DNA of 64,000 bases. It comes from Gammaproteobacteria bacterium. Lineage in GTDB: Bacteria; Pseudomonadota; Gammaproteobacteria; Pseudomonadales; Azotimanducaceae. Position 1 is the stretch's first letter. The number at the start of each line of letters is the position of its first letter. The stretch lies in the NCBI GenBank assembly GCA_026705345.1, contig JAPPAV010000107.1, positions 1 through 64,000 on the forward strand. The letters are read 5' to 3'. The notes under the pieces are model-generated. The model made no database searches. It saw only the letters and a list, made by a program, of their open reading frames with translations, and was not told the DNA's origin. The position numbers and the translations under genes were made by a program. Below, in pieces: positions 52,665 through 60,754 of the stretch.

Positions 52665-53011
52665 TTGTCCAGCTCCTTTCTGAGATGACTCAGACGCGCC
52701 TTGATGAGGTCGATCTCGGACTTTGGCGTCCGGGTTCCCCTTTTTGACTTCTTTTGGAACGCGTGGACTACCCACAGTGACCCGGACAACTCGGAGACGT
52801 ATACGACGCGCCATGCATCGGTTCGGTACCGAACGGCGATCTCCATGACCCCCGAGCCCAATCCCCTCATCGGTTTCGCCACATCGGCTTTGCTACCCCG
52901 TGCCGCGATGGTCAAGGCGGTGCCAATGCGGTCCCGAACCGGGGGCGCGAATGCGTTGAAGGCGCGCTGCGCAGCTCTGATCCATCCGATTGGCCGCACA
53001 CGTTGTTCCAT
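52661..53011 (-). CDS. HigB-type toxin (phage-derived Gp49-like, RelE superfamily)
   Basis: 116 residues from ATG 53011; an upstream TTG at 53050 would add 13 residues. It matches the Gp49-like HigB family: IGWIRAAQRAFNAFAPPVRD, AKPMRGLGSGVMEIAVRYRT, AWRVVYVSELSGSLWVVHAF, QKKSKRGTRTPKSEIDLIKA. Such toxins cut mRNA on the ribosome. The order toxin then antitoxin, with a 4-nt overlap, is the classical HigBA layout. Base composition is lower in GC than the flanks, as expected for an acquired module. Confidence 0.93.
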   Translation of the reverse strand: MEQRVRPIGWIRAAQRAFNAFAPPVRDRIGTALTIAARGSKADVAKPMRGLGSGVMEIAVRYRTDAWRVVYVSELSGSLWVVHAFQKKSKRGTRTPKSEIDLIKARLSHLRKELDK

Positions 53012-53169
53012 AGAGTGCTGCACGTTGTCATATTTGCCTACATCAGTCAAACGGCTTCAGTAGGAGCGGTTCACCCCGATTACGGTCGAGAGTTCGCGAG
53101 TTGGCGAGCGTTTTCGTGAGGCAGGCTGCGAGTGCACCGAGCGTAGCGGAACTGGACCAAACGCTGTAT

Positions 53170-53229
53170 ATTCCGAATTGGACGGAACTTCATTCCGAAT
53201 TGGACGGACTTAAATTCCGAAATGGACGA
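53170..53229 (+). repeat. three 22-bp iterons overlapping the AAA_14 start codon
   Basis: Units ATTCCGAATTGGACGGA at 53170-53186 and 53192-53208, and a variant ATTCCGAAATGGACGA at 53214-53229, repeat with an exact 22-bp period (two helical turns). Each contains TCC-n5-GGA, an imperfect dyad. The ATG of the AAA_14 gene (53222-53224) lies inside the third unit: a single change from the first two units creates it. Likely autoregulatory operator. Confidence 0.7.
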
Positions 53230-54529
53230 GCACCGACACCGCGTTGGACGCCCCGTGCCCGACCGTGCGGGCAAGCCCGAAAGCAACTTCGTGGCTCGCC
53301 ATGTCGAGGGTCCGATCCGCACGGCCCTTGGAGACACGCGCATCGTTGCATTGGTGGGTCCGCGGCAGTCAGGCAAGACGACGTTAGCCCGTCGTATCGC
53401 GGAACGCGATGGCCGACCGTTCGTCACCTTGGACGACGATCAGGCCAGGCGTTTCGCCCAAGACGACCCCGTAGGTTTCATGCGCCTCCGGCAGACCGCC
53501 GTCATCGATGAGATCCAGCGTGCGCCGGATCTAATCCTGGCGCTCAAGAAAGCGGTTGACGAGGATCCGCGCCCCGGACGCTTCCTCATCACGGGGTCGG
53601 CGGAGCTCTTCAAGGGTGCCACATCCCCCGACTCCCTTGCCGGCCGGGTCGAGACCATCGAACTCCTGCCGTTCTCGCAGGCGGAACTTTCCGGAGCCGA
53701 CCCGCCGACGTTTGTTGAGCGTGCCTTCTCCGGCGACTTCGCTGCGGCGCTGTCCGTTGCCGGACACAACCGCCCCACGACGAACCTGGTCGAGCGGGCC
53801 GTCGCCGGCGGCTATCCGGAGGCGTTGTCCCGCGCCGTCCCGACCCGACGGCAAACCTGGCTGCGCGGCTATGCGCGCGCTCTTGCGGAACGCGACGCGA
53901 CGGAGATCGCAACGATTGGCAAACCCACCGAAATGGTCCGCCTGATCGACCACATGGCCGTGGCCGCGAGCGAACTGGTCAACATGTCCAAACTAGGGTC
54001 GCGCCTCGGCGTGGACGGCAAGACGGTGGACCGCTGGATCAGCCTCTTGGAGCACATGTTCTTGATCCGCCGCATCCCGGCTTGGCATCGCAGTGGTTTG
54101 AAGCGTCTGGTCAAGGCGCCGAAGCTGATGTTCCTGGACTCGGGTCTGCTCGCGGCCCTGCGGCGAACCGGCATCGCCGACATCGCCCGGGATCGTCAGC
54201 TCCTTGGGCCGCTGCTGGAGTGTTTTGTCCATGCCGAATTGGCCAAGGCCGCTTCGTTGTGTGAAGAGCCGACTGCGATCAGCCACTACCGCGACAAGGA
54301 CCGCGTCGAGGTCGATCTGGTGCTCACGCGATCGCGCGGCGAAGTTGTCGGGATCGAGATCAAGGCCAACGCAACGGCCCGGCCCGAGGATTTCAGAGGA
54401 TTGCGGCGCTTGCAGGAGGCCACCGGTGCCGACTTCCGTTGCGGCGTCCTCCTCCACGACGGCGATCGCGTCGAGCCCGTCGCACCGGGGCTCTTCGCCA
54501 TGCCGATCAACGCGCTTTGGAGTAGCTGA
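53222..54529 (+). CDS. AAA_14 ATPase with C-terminal DUF4143
   Basis: 435 residues. Walker A GPRQSGKTT (46-54), Walker B TAVIDEIQRAPD (Asp96-Glu97), and sensor RFLITGSAEL. A winged-helix-like segment (MSKLGSRLGVDGKTVDRWIS) precedes the C-terminal DUF4143 with VEVDLVLTRS and GIEIKANATA (Asp...Glu-x-Lys). Function is unresolved. It is divergent from the HigB gene across 210 nt and shares only the family, not close sequence, with the copy at 16096. The start codon lies in iterons. Confidence 0.93.
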   Translation: MDEHRHRVGRPVPDRAGKPESNFVARHVEGPIRTALGDTRIVALVGPRQSGKTTLARRIAERDGRPFVTLDDDQARRFAQDDPVGFMRLRQTAVIDEIQRAPDLILALKKAVDEDPRPGRFLITGSAELFKGATSPDSLAGRVETIELLPFSQAELSGADPPTFVERAFSGDFAAALSVAGHNRPTTNLVERAVAGGYPEALSRAVPTRRQTWLRGYARALAERDATEIATIGKPTEMVRLIDHMAVAASELVNMSKLGSRLGVDGKTVDRWISLLEHMFLIRRIPAWHRSGLKRLVKAPKLMFLDSGLLAALRRTGIADIARDRQLLGPLLECFVHAELAKAASLCEEPTAISHYRDKDRVEVDLVLTRSRGEVVGIEIKANATARPEDFRGLRRLQEATGADFRCGVLLHDGDRVEPVAPGLFAMPINALWSS

Positions 54530-54540
54530 AGGCGCTCCAG

Positions 54541-54912
54541 CTAGTCCCCCGACAGTACGGCCTCGACTTCCTGTAGCAGCGCCTCGTTCCTGACTGGCTT
54601 TTGGAGGACCCGGTTGGCGGCGCCCGTCTCGGCGAAACTCTCGGCCAGTCCGGGACGCTGGTGCATGGCGCCGCCGGACAGGGCGATGATGCCGATGTCC
54701 GGATTGGTCTTCTTCAGTTCTTCCAGAATCTCGAGGGCCGTCATCCCGGGCATGTTGACGTCGGTGATGATGGCGTCCGGGTTTTCCTTCACGAGGGCAA
54801 GCGCCGCATCGTTGGAGGGTGCTTCGAGAACGTGATAGCCGTTGCTCCGGAGCAGGAGGGCCAGGGCGTATCGCACGATGGCATCGTCGTCGGCCAGCAG
54901 TAGCGTCGCCAT
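54541..54912 (-). CDS. single-domain response regulator
   Basis: 123 residues, receiver domain only. Acid pocket LLADDDA, phospho-acceptor Asp51 in IITDVNMPGM, Thr/Ser switch in IIALSGG and Lys in VLQKPV. No output domain, so it signals through a protein partner. It starts 3 nt after the histidine kinase stop, so the pair is one operon. Confidence 0.93.
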   Translation of the reverse strand: MATLLLADDDAIVRYALALLLRSNGYHVLEAPSNDAALALVKENPDAIITDVNMPGMTALEILEELKKTNPDIGIIALSGGAMHQRPGLAESFAETGAANRVLQKPVRNEALLQEVEAVLSGD

Positions 54913-54915
54913 GGT

Positions 54916-55929
54916 CTAGCCCTCCTTCGCGACGTTGGGAATGAGCAGTTCGAAGGTGGCCCCCTCGCCGGATTCGGACTCCACGGCGGCATCGCCGCCC
55001 CATCCCCGGGCGAGGTTGTAGACCACCGAGAGTCCGAGGCCGATGGCGTCGGCGTCCGCCTTGGTGGTGAAGAAGGCATCGAAGGCATGCTGTTTCACGT
55101 CCGCCGACATGCCTGGACCGTTGTCGGCGACGGTAATCCGGACGTAGTCGCCCGGCACCATGCCGCGCGCCCGGGCATCGTCGCCGCCCACGCCCACGGT
55201 TTCGATGGCCAGCTCGATCCTGCCCGTTTGTTCCATCGCTTCGGCCGCGTTGGTGACGAGGTTGTTCAAGGCCTCGTCGAGTTCCACCCGGTTGACGCGT
55301 ATCTCGCCGCGGCGCGTACCCACGCGCACATCGACCTCGATGTTCGGCCCCACGCTCCGTCTCGCCAGGGCGGCGACCTCGCCGAGGTACCCCCAGGGTT
55401 CGATGTCGTCGGTCTCGCGGCTCCCGCCCGGTGCCAGCGCCAACGCGTTCTTGACGATCTCGGCACCTCTCTCGGCCGCCTTGAGCGCTTGGGTCATTTC
55501 CGCCTTACGTTCCTGCTCCGACACGTGGTCGCGATCCAAGGAAAACTGGGCGAGGGTGATGACCGGCTGTAGCACGTTGTTCAGTTCGTGCGAGAGGCCG
55601 CCGGCGAGCGTGCCCATGGCCGCCATCTTGTAGCCTTCCCGAAGTTGCTCCTCCATCTCGCGACGCCCGGTGATCGCGTCCTCGAGGTCGGCGACGGTCT
55701 GTTCCAATTCGCCATTCAAGTGCGCGCTCTCGCGCCATCGGCGCCAGGCGAACCAGGCGGCGACGAGCATCAGCGCGGGAACGGCCGCGACCATCTCGTC
55801 GAGATTCCAGCCCTCCTGGTCGCGGGTCAGGTTGAACACGACCTCGACGAGGTCGACGATGACGAATAGAAAAGCGATCAAGACCAAGGCGACGGCGCCG
55901 ATGATCAGATCCTTGGCGGATGCACTCAT
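54916..55929 (-). CDS. sensor histidine kinase
   Basis: 337 residues from ATG 55929. Two membrane helices (about 8-33 and 46-62), a short coiled region, then the H-box with His114 in LAGGLSHELNNVLQPV, N-box NNLVTNAAEAME, G1 VADNGPGM and G2 GLGLSVVYNLA. The HELNN type of H-box is frequent in kinases paired with receiver proteins. No periplasmic sensing domain of size is present. Phosphorylates the response regulator encoded just downstream. Confidence 0.93.
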   Translation of the reverse strand: MSASAKDLIIGAVALVLIAFLFVIVDLVEVVFNLTRDQEGWNLDEMVAAVPALMLVAAWFAWRRWRESAHLNGELEQTVADLEDAITGRREMEEQLREGYKMAAMGTLAGGLSHELNNVLQPVITLAQFSLDRDHVSEQERKAEMTQALKAAERGAEIVKNALALAPGGSRETDDIEPWGYLGEVAALARRSVGPNIEVDVRVGTRRGEIRVNRVELDEALNNLVTNAAEAMEQTGRIELAIETVGVGGDDARARGMVPGDYVRITVADNGPGMSADVKQHAFDAFFTTKADADAIGLGLSVVYNLARGWGGDAAVESESGEGATFELLIPNVAKEG

Positions 55930-56052
55930 GCGATTTCTCGGTTGTGGGCGATGTCCAACGGGGCCGACACTGTCCCCTACCCCAAACCGAGAACTTTCCG
56001 CGACGACGTCCTTGCTGCACTCTATCGCCTCCACCCAACACGGACAACTTGA

Positions 56053-56859
56053 TTGGCACAGACTCCCCGCTTGTTGCCTGAAAACCGGCATTCCTCGGGC
56101 ACCATCGTCGCGATCGGTGGCGGCAGCATTCGCAAACTCGAAACCGAACCCATCGACCGCGAGATCATCGCCCTGACGGGCGCCTCCAACCCCCGGGCGC
56201 TGTTCGTACCCACCGCAAGCAGCGACTCCGCGACGTATTGCAAGCATTTCCACCGCGCCTACCGGGAGACGTATGGCTGCGTCACCGACGAGCTACTACT
56301 CCTTGGACGGACACCGGATCCGGCCGTGGTCCGCGACAAGATCGAGCGTGCCGACATCGTCTACGTTGGCGGCGGCAATACCCTCAAGATGATGCGCCGC
56401 TGGCGCCGTCTCGGCGTCGACGAACTAATGCGCGATGCCTTCGACCGGGGCGCGGTGCTGTGCGGGGTCAGCGCCGGCGCGATCTGCTGGTTCGAGCGGG
56501 GCCACAGCGACTCCATGGCCTACTACGATCGTGAACATTGGGACTACATCGCGGTGAGGGGCCTGGGCCTCGTCGAGGGGATGGTCTGCCCGCACTACAA
56601 CGGGCGAACCTACGGCGTTCCTCGCCGCCGCGACTTCCGCGCCATGATGGAACGCAAGGGCGGGCGAGGGCTCGGAATCGACAACCATTGTGGCGTGGTG
56701 TTCTCCGGCACCGGCTATCGCGTCCTCAGGACCAAGGAGCGCGTCGGCGCGCATGCGTTGTGGGTGGAGCGAGGCGAATTGGTCGAACGCAAACTCGGCA
56801 CCGAAGCGCGGTATCTTCCCGTCGGGTCGATGCACCGGCCGCGCGCCCTACCGAACTAA
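56053..56859 (+). CDS. peptidase E / cyanophycinase-like (S51) hydrolase
   Basis: 268 residues from TTG 56053; the start is uncertain because no better codon lies upstream. Nucleophile Ser140 in LCGVSAGAICW is the S51 elbow, with VYVGGGNTLKM and the GLVEGMVCPHY segment. It belongs to the peptidase E group, which cleaves Asp-X dipeptides. Cytosolic. Divergent from the histidine kinase gene; an MFS transporter follows after 30 nt and may share the transcript. Confidence 0.87.
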   Translation: MAQTPRLLPENRHSSGTIVAIGGGSIRKLETEPIDREIIALTGASNPRALFVPTASSDSATYCKHFHRAYRETYGCVTDELLLLGRTPDPAVVRDKIERADIVYVGGGNTLKMMRRWRRLGVDELMRDAFDRGAVLCGVSAGAICWFERGHSDSMAYYDREHWDYIAVRGLGLVEGMVCPHYNGRTYGVPRRRDFRAMMERKGGRGLGIDNHCGVVFSGTGYRVLRTKERVGAHALWVERGELVERKLGTEARYLPVGSMHRPRALPN

Positions 56860-56889
56860 GCCAAAACGGACACCCGCTTGCCGCCGCCT

Positions 56890-58098
56890 ATGCATCGACC
56901 GCTGATCGCGGACGCGAACTTTCTGCGCCTGTGGTTCGCGGGCGCGTTCGCCGCCACGGCCCGATGGCTGGAAATGCTGGCCGTGGGCATCTTCGTCTTC
57001 GAGGTGACCGCGTCTGCGGCACTTGTGGCGACGACGTTGATGTTGCGCATGCTTCCGATGGGCCTGTTCGGGGTGTTCGGTGGCGAGATCGCGAACCGCT
57101 TCGACCGCAAGCGGATCCTTTTGACCACGCTCGCCCTCATGTTTTTTGTTGCCATGGCCGTCGGAAGCCTCGCCCACTTCGGCCGACTGGCCGTATGGCA
57201 GGTCGGACTCGCCGCCTTCGTCGCGGGGCTCGCCTGGGTGGTCGACTTCCCGGTACGGCGAACGTTGCTTGCCGACGCCGTCGGCAGTGCGCGGCTTGGG
57301 TCCGCGATGAGCCTCGATACCGTCGCCAGTTCGGGGACGCGGATGGTCGGTCCGCTGTTGGGCGGCACCCTGTACGCCGTGGCCGGGATGGCCGGCGCGT
57401 TCCTGCTCAGCGCAGCGGCCTACGCCCTCGCGTTTGTCGTTCTCCTCGGCCTGCCGCCCATCGCCGGACATGGGACCGTCATGGACGGCAAGGTCGCCCA
57501 TCGCATTCGGGACGGCCTGCGGGTCGTGCGCCGGGTGCCGGTGCTGCAGGGCGTTCTTGCGGTGACGGTGGTGTTCAACGTGTGGGGGTTCCCGATCATC
57601 TCCATGGTGCCGGTGATCGGTGCCGACGTGCTGTTCCTGGCACCGTTCGAAGTGGGTGTCCTCGCGAGCATGGAAGGCCTCGGCTCCCTGCTCGGCGCAC
57701 TGGCCCTGGCGGCCTTCGCCCGGAATCGGCAATACCGTTTGCTCTACTTCTTCGGCGTATTCACCTACTTGGTAGCCGCGACCGTCTTTGCGCACTCCGT
57801 GGTGCCTGTTCTCTCCGGTGCGTTGCTGCTTCTTCTCGGCATCTCCATGGCGGCGTTCGCGGCCATGCAGAGTGCACTGGTGCTCCTCAACACGCCGCTC
57901 GAGAACCGCCGGCAGATGATGGGGATCCTCTCCGTGTGCATCGGCAGCGGCCCCATTGGGCTCGCCCATCTCGGCTTGCTGGCATCCTGGTTCGGCGCCA
58001 GCGCGGCCTGCACGATCGTTGCGGTCGAGGGCTTGGCGGTGTTGGCGGTCGTGGCGGTGAAATGGCCGGGGCTTGTTGCGCGACAGCCCGACGCGTGA
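56890..58098 (+). CDS. MFS transporter (MFS_3/EntS-like)
   Basis: 402 residues from ATG 56890, with about eleven to twelve helices. The MFS A-like motif is FGGEIANRFDRKR, and DFPVRRTLLADAVGSARLGS AM-type sequence marks the MFS_3 group of siderophore-exporter-like proteins. The substrate is unknown. It lies downstream of a peptidase E gene and is convergent with a small cupin-like gene. Confidence 0.88.
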   Translation: MHRPLIADANFLRLWFAGAFAATARWLEMLAVGIFVFEVTASAALVATTLMLRMLPMGLFGVFGGEIANRFDRKRILLTTLALMFFVAMAVGSLAHFGRLAVWQVGLAAFVAGLAWVVDFPVRRTLLADAVGSARLGSAMSLDTVASSGTRMVGPLLGGTLYAVAGMAGAFLLSAAAYALAFVVLLGLPPIAGHGTVMDGKVAHRIRDGLRVVRRVPVLQGVLAVTVVFNVWGFPIISMVPVIGADVLFLAPFEVGVLASMEGLGSLLGALALAAFARNRQYRLLYFFGVFTYLVAATVFAHSVVPVLSGALLLLLGISMAAFAAMQSALVLLNTPLENRRQMMGILSVCIGSGPIGLAHLGLLASWFGASAACTIVAVEGLAVLAVVAVKWPGLVARQPDA

Positions 58099-58105
58099 TC
58101 CTCAT

Positions 58106-58546
58106 TCAGATTCCAAGGTCATCCCGGAGTTCGTCCACCTTCTCGTTCGTGACGACCTTGCCGCCCGGCGGAATGGGTCTGAATCCGTGGAGGGCGTCGT
58201 CGAGAGGAATGAAGAGGCACTGACGGGGTTCGCCGTCCACGGCCCGACTGGTATGGCCTTCGCCTTCGGTGTCTTCCGCGAGCAGGATGTCGCCGGGGCC
58301 AAGTCGACGCACGGAACCGTCGCCCACGCCGATGTCCACGGATCCCCTCAGATTCACGACGAATTGCCGGCGCGGGGCGTTGTGGAAGTCGAGATCGTAG
58401 TCGCCGCCGACTTCGCGGAACATGACGCCGGGACCGGCAATCAGCGCCGAAATCCGACCGATGGGACCGTTGTCGACAAGTGGAATCTCGACATCCTCGA
58501 AATGGGAGCGGCCATCGTCTCCCGTATAGACCCTGACAACCTGCAT
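58106..58546 (-). CDS. small cupin-like protein
   Basis: 146 residues from ATG 58546, which has a GGAGGAG ribosome site; upstream in-frame codons overlap the divergent gene's region. The cupin barrel is represented by FREVGGDYDLDFHNAPRRQF, VVNLRGSVDIGVGDGSVRRL, GPGDILLAEDTEGEGHTSRA and the tail CLFIPLDD. A metal-binding His pair is likely, but the reaction is unknown. Convergent with the MFS gene across 7 nt. Confidence 0.8.
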   Translation of the reverse strand: MQVVRVYTGDDGRSHFEDVEIPLVDNGPIGRISALIAGPGVMFREVGGDYDLDFHNAPRRQFVVNLRGSVDIGVGDGSVRRLGPGDILLAEDTEGEGHTSRAVDGEPRQCLFIPLDDALHGFRPIPPGGKVVTNEKVDELRDDLGI

Positions 58547-58632
58547 CGCGCTCCTCCGATTCACCCGGGCTTGTTGTCCGGGACGACTCCTCATGTATGC
58601 TCGATGAGGAACGACCCAGGGATCAAGCAACA

Positions 58633-59859
58633 ATGGCAATCGACTTTACTTTTCCGGACGAGGTGGAGGACGCGCGGCTACTGGTCAAGCGTTTCATGGG
58701 CGACGTGGCAAGGCCCAGGATGGCGGAATTGTCGAGCCGCCGGGCATCGGGCGACGAGTGGCGTCAGGCCATCAAGGATCTGCGCCAGACGGCTCGTGAA
58801 CAAGGTCTCTGGGCACCGCATATGCCGGAGGAGTGGGGCGGCATGGGCCTCGGCGTGACGGCCGTGGCAGCGATGTCCGCGGAGGCCGTGAAGACCAACA
58901 TGGGACCGTATCTCATCAACTGCCAGGCGCCCGACGAAGGCAACATGCACACCTTGTTGCACTTCGGTACTGACGAGCAGAAGGAGAAGTGGCTCAAGCC
59001 GCTATGCGAAGGGACCATGCGGTCGTGCTTCTCCATGACGGAGCCGGAAGTCGCGGGTTCCGATCCCACCCAGATCCAGACATCGGCGGTGCGCGACGGC
59101 GACGAGTGGGTCGTCAACGGCCACAAGTGGTTCACATCCGGCGCCCACGGAGCGGACTTCGCCATCGTCATCGCCAAGACCGATCCCGACGCCGAGATCG
59201 CCCAGGCGCGCAACAGCGCCTTCATCGTTCCGAGGAGCACCCCGGGCTTCGACATCGTGCGCGACATCTCGACCATGGGCGGTGGCGGCGGCCACCCGGA
59301 GATCCGCTACAACGATGTCCGCGTACCCCACGCCAACATGCTCGGCGAGCAGGGCGGCGGGCACAAACTCGGCCAGGTGCGGCTCGGCCCGGCCCGGCTC
59401 GCCCATTGCATGCGTTGGCTCGGCACCATCGAGCAGGCCTTGGAGATGCTCGTCGACCGTGCCCAGAAGCGTTACGCCCACGGCTCGCTCCTGTCCGAGA
59501 AGCAGGGCATCCAGTGGATGATGGCGGAAAGCGCCCTGGAGCTCTATTCCTCGAAGCTCATGGTCCTGCACGCGGCCTACAAGATCGAGAACGGCATGGA
59601 TTTCCGTTCGGAAGTGTCGATGGCCAAGCACCATGTGGCCAACACCCTGTGGAAGACCGTCGACCGGGCGCTGCAGGTCCACGGCGCGCTGGGCTATTCG
59701 AACGACTCGCCTTTGGCGCAAATGCTGATCCAGGCACGCTGGTCGCGGATCGCCGACGGATCCGACGAGGTTCACCTGATGCGCATCGCCGAGATGGTCA
59801 TGCGTTCCTACAACGAAACCGGCAGCGTCAACCATGCCGTCGGCGACCTGCCGCTGTAA
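58633..59859 (+). CDS. acyl-CoA dehydrogenase family protein
   Basis: 408 residues from ATG 58633. N-terminal helical domain (DEVEDARLLVKRFMGDVARP), beta domain (SMTEPEVAGSDPTQIQTSAV, HKWFTSGAHGADFAIVIAK) and C-terminal helices with ALQVHGALGYSNDSPLAQML and RIADGSDEVHLMRIAE. The FAD and CoA sites look complete. It oxidises an acyl-CoA at C2-C3. The enoyl-CoA hydratase follows after 14 nt, so the two could do consecutive steps on a common acyl chain. Confidence 0.94.
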   Translation: MAIDFTFPDEVEDARLLVKRFMGDVARPRMAELSSRRASGDEWRQAIKDLRQTAREQGLWAPHMPEEWGGMGLGVTAVAAMSAEAVKTNMGPYLINCQAPDEGNMHTLLHFGTDEQKEKWLKPLCEGTMRSCFSMTEPEVAGSDPTQIQTSAVRDGDEWVVNGHKWFTSGAHGADFAIVIAKTDPDAEIAQARNSAFIVPRSTPGFDIVRDISTMGGGGGHPEIRYNDVRVPHANMLGEQGGGHKLGQVRLGPARLAHCMRWLGTIEQALEMLVDRAQKRYAHGSLLSEKQGIQWMMAESALELYSSKLMVLHAAYKIENGMDFRSEVSMAKHHVANTLWKTVDRALQVHGALGYSNDSPLAQMLIQARWSRIADGSDEVHLMRIAEMVMRSYNETGSVNHAVGDLPL

Positions 59860-59873
59860 CCGGGAGCACAAGC

Positions 59874-60629
59874 GTGTTGATCGTCAACGACAAGGACGGC
59901 GTGCGTACGATCGCGCTCAACCGTCCCGACGTGCTGAACGCCTGGAACAACCAGCAATACGACGAGGTGACCGATGCGCTGCTGGCGGCGGGGTACGACG
60001 ACGCGTGCCGGGTGCTGGTGTTGACCGGAACCGGTCGCGCCTTCAGCGCGGGTGCCGACCTGTCCGCCGCCACGCGCACACCCGGACCGCCGAAACACGG
60101 CATTCGAGGGTTCTTGAGAACCGCTGTGGACTTCCCCAAGCCGTTCGTGCTCGCCATCAACGGTCTCGGCGTCGGCCTCGGCGCGACGCTCGCAGGCCTT
60201 GCCGACTTTGCCTACATGGCTAAGGGTGCGCGCTTGCGGGCACCGTTTTCCGAACTCGGACTGGTCGCCGAAGCAGGCAGCACGGTGACCTTCCCGGCGC
60301 TCATGGGTCGGCAGCGGGCGATGTGGTTCCTGATGAGTTCGGAGTGGATGAGCGCCACCGAATGCAAGGCGGCAGGGCTCGTGCTCGACGTCTACGCGGA
60401 CGACGGCTTTCTGGACACGGTGCACCAACAAGCCGCGAAACTCGCGGCGTTGCCGAGGGAATCCCTGGCCGAGGCCAAGCGGCTGATCACCGGACCTGGC
60501 CGGGAACACTTGAAGGTCGTGATCGAGACCGAGAACGCCACCATACGAAGACTGCAGGGCAGGCCGGCGAACCGGGAAGCCGTGACGGCGTTCCGGGAGA
60601 AGCGCAAACCCGATTTCTCGTCGCTCTAG
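59874..60629 (+). CDS. enoyl-CoA hydratase/isomerase family protein
   Basis: 251 residues from GTG 59874, which has a GGGAGC ribosome site. Crotonase fold: TIALNRPDVLNAWNNQQYDE, oxyanion segments GRAFSAGADLSAA and NGLGVGLGATLAGLAD, and ELGLVAEAGSTVTFPALMG with a catalytic Glu candidate. Follows an acyl-CoA dehydrogenase by 14 nt. Could hydrate the enoyl-CoA produced there. Ends just before a REP-like repeat cluster. Confidence 0.92.
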   Translation: MLIVNDKDGVRTIALNRPDVLNAWNNQQYDEVTDALLAAGYDDACRVLVLTGTGRAFSAGADLSAATRTPGPPKHGIRGFLRTAVDFPKPFVLAINGLGVGLGATLAGLADFAYMAKGARLRAPFSELGLVAEAGSTVTFPALMGRQRAMWFLMSSEWMSATECKAAGLVLDVYADDGFLDTVHQQAAKLAALPRESLAEAKRLITGPGREHLKVVIETENATIRRLQGRPANREAVTAFREKRKPDFSSL

Positions 60630-60640
60630 GACGCGGTCGG

Positions 60641-60754
60641 CCCGTCCCCTACGGACTGCCCGGTGGCACGGCGAAAACCCGTAGGGGCGGGGCTTGTCCC
60701 CGCCCGCGCCGAGGCCGTGCGCCGGGACGGGACAAGCCCGTCCCCTACGGGTCG
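60641..60754. repeat. REP-like repeat cluster, copy 3 (paired, BIME-like)
   Basis: A half unit CCCGTCCCCTACGG (60641-60654) is followed by the full 33-bp element at 60678-60710, identical to 45808-45840. An inverted partner has stem GGGACGGG (60724-60731), loop ACAAG and CCCGTCCC (60737-60744). It continues into CTACGG, which encodes the TAG stop of the minus-strand gene at 60745. The two stems face opposite ways, as in paired REP elements. Confidence 0.8.

Noticed and set aside
53025-53050. TTGACT and TATGAC as a promoter for the HigB gene
   Set aside because: The spacing between the boxes is about 12 nt, too short for a sigma-70 promoter.
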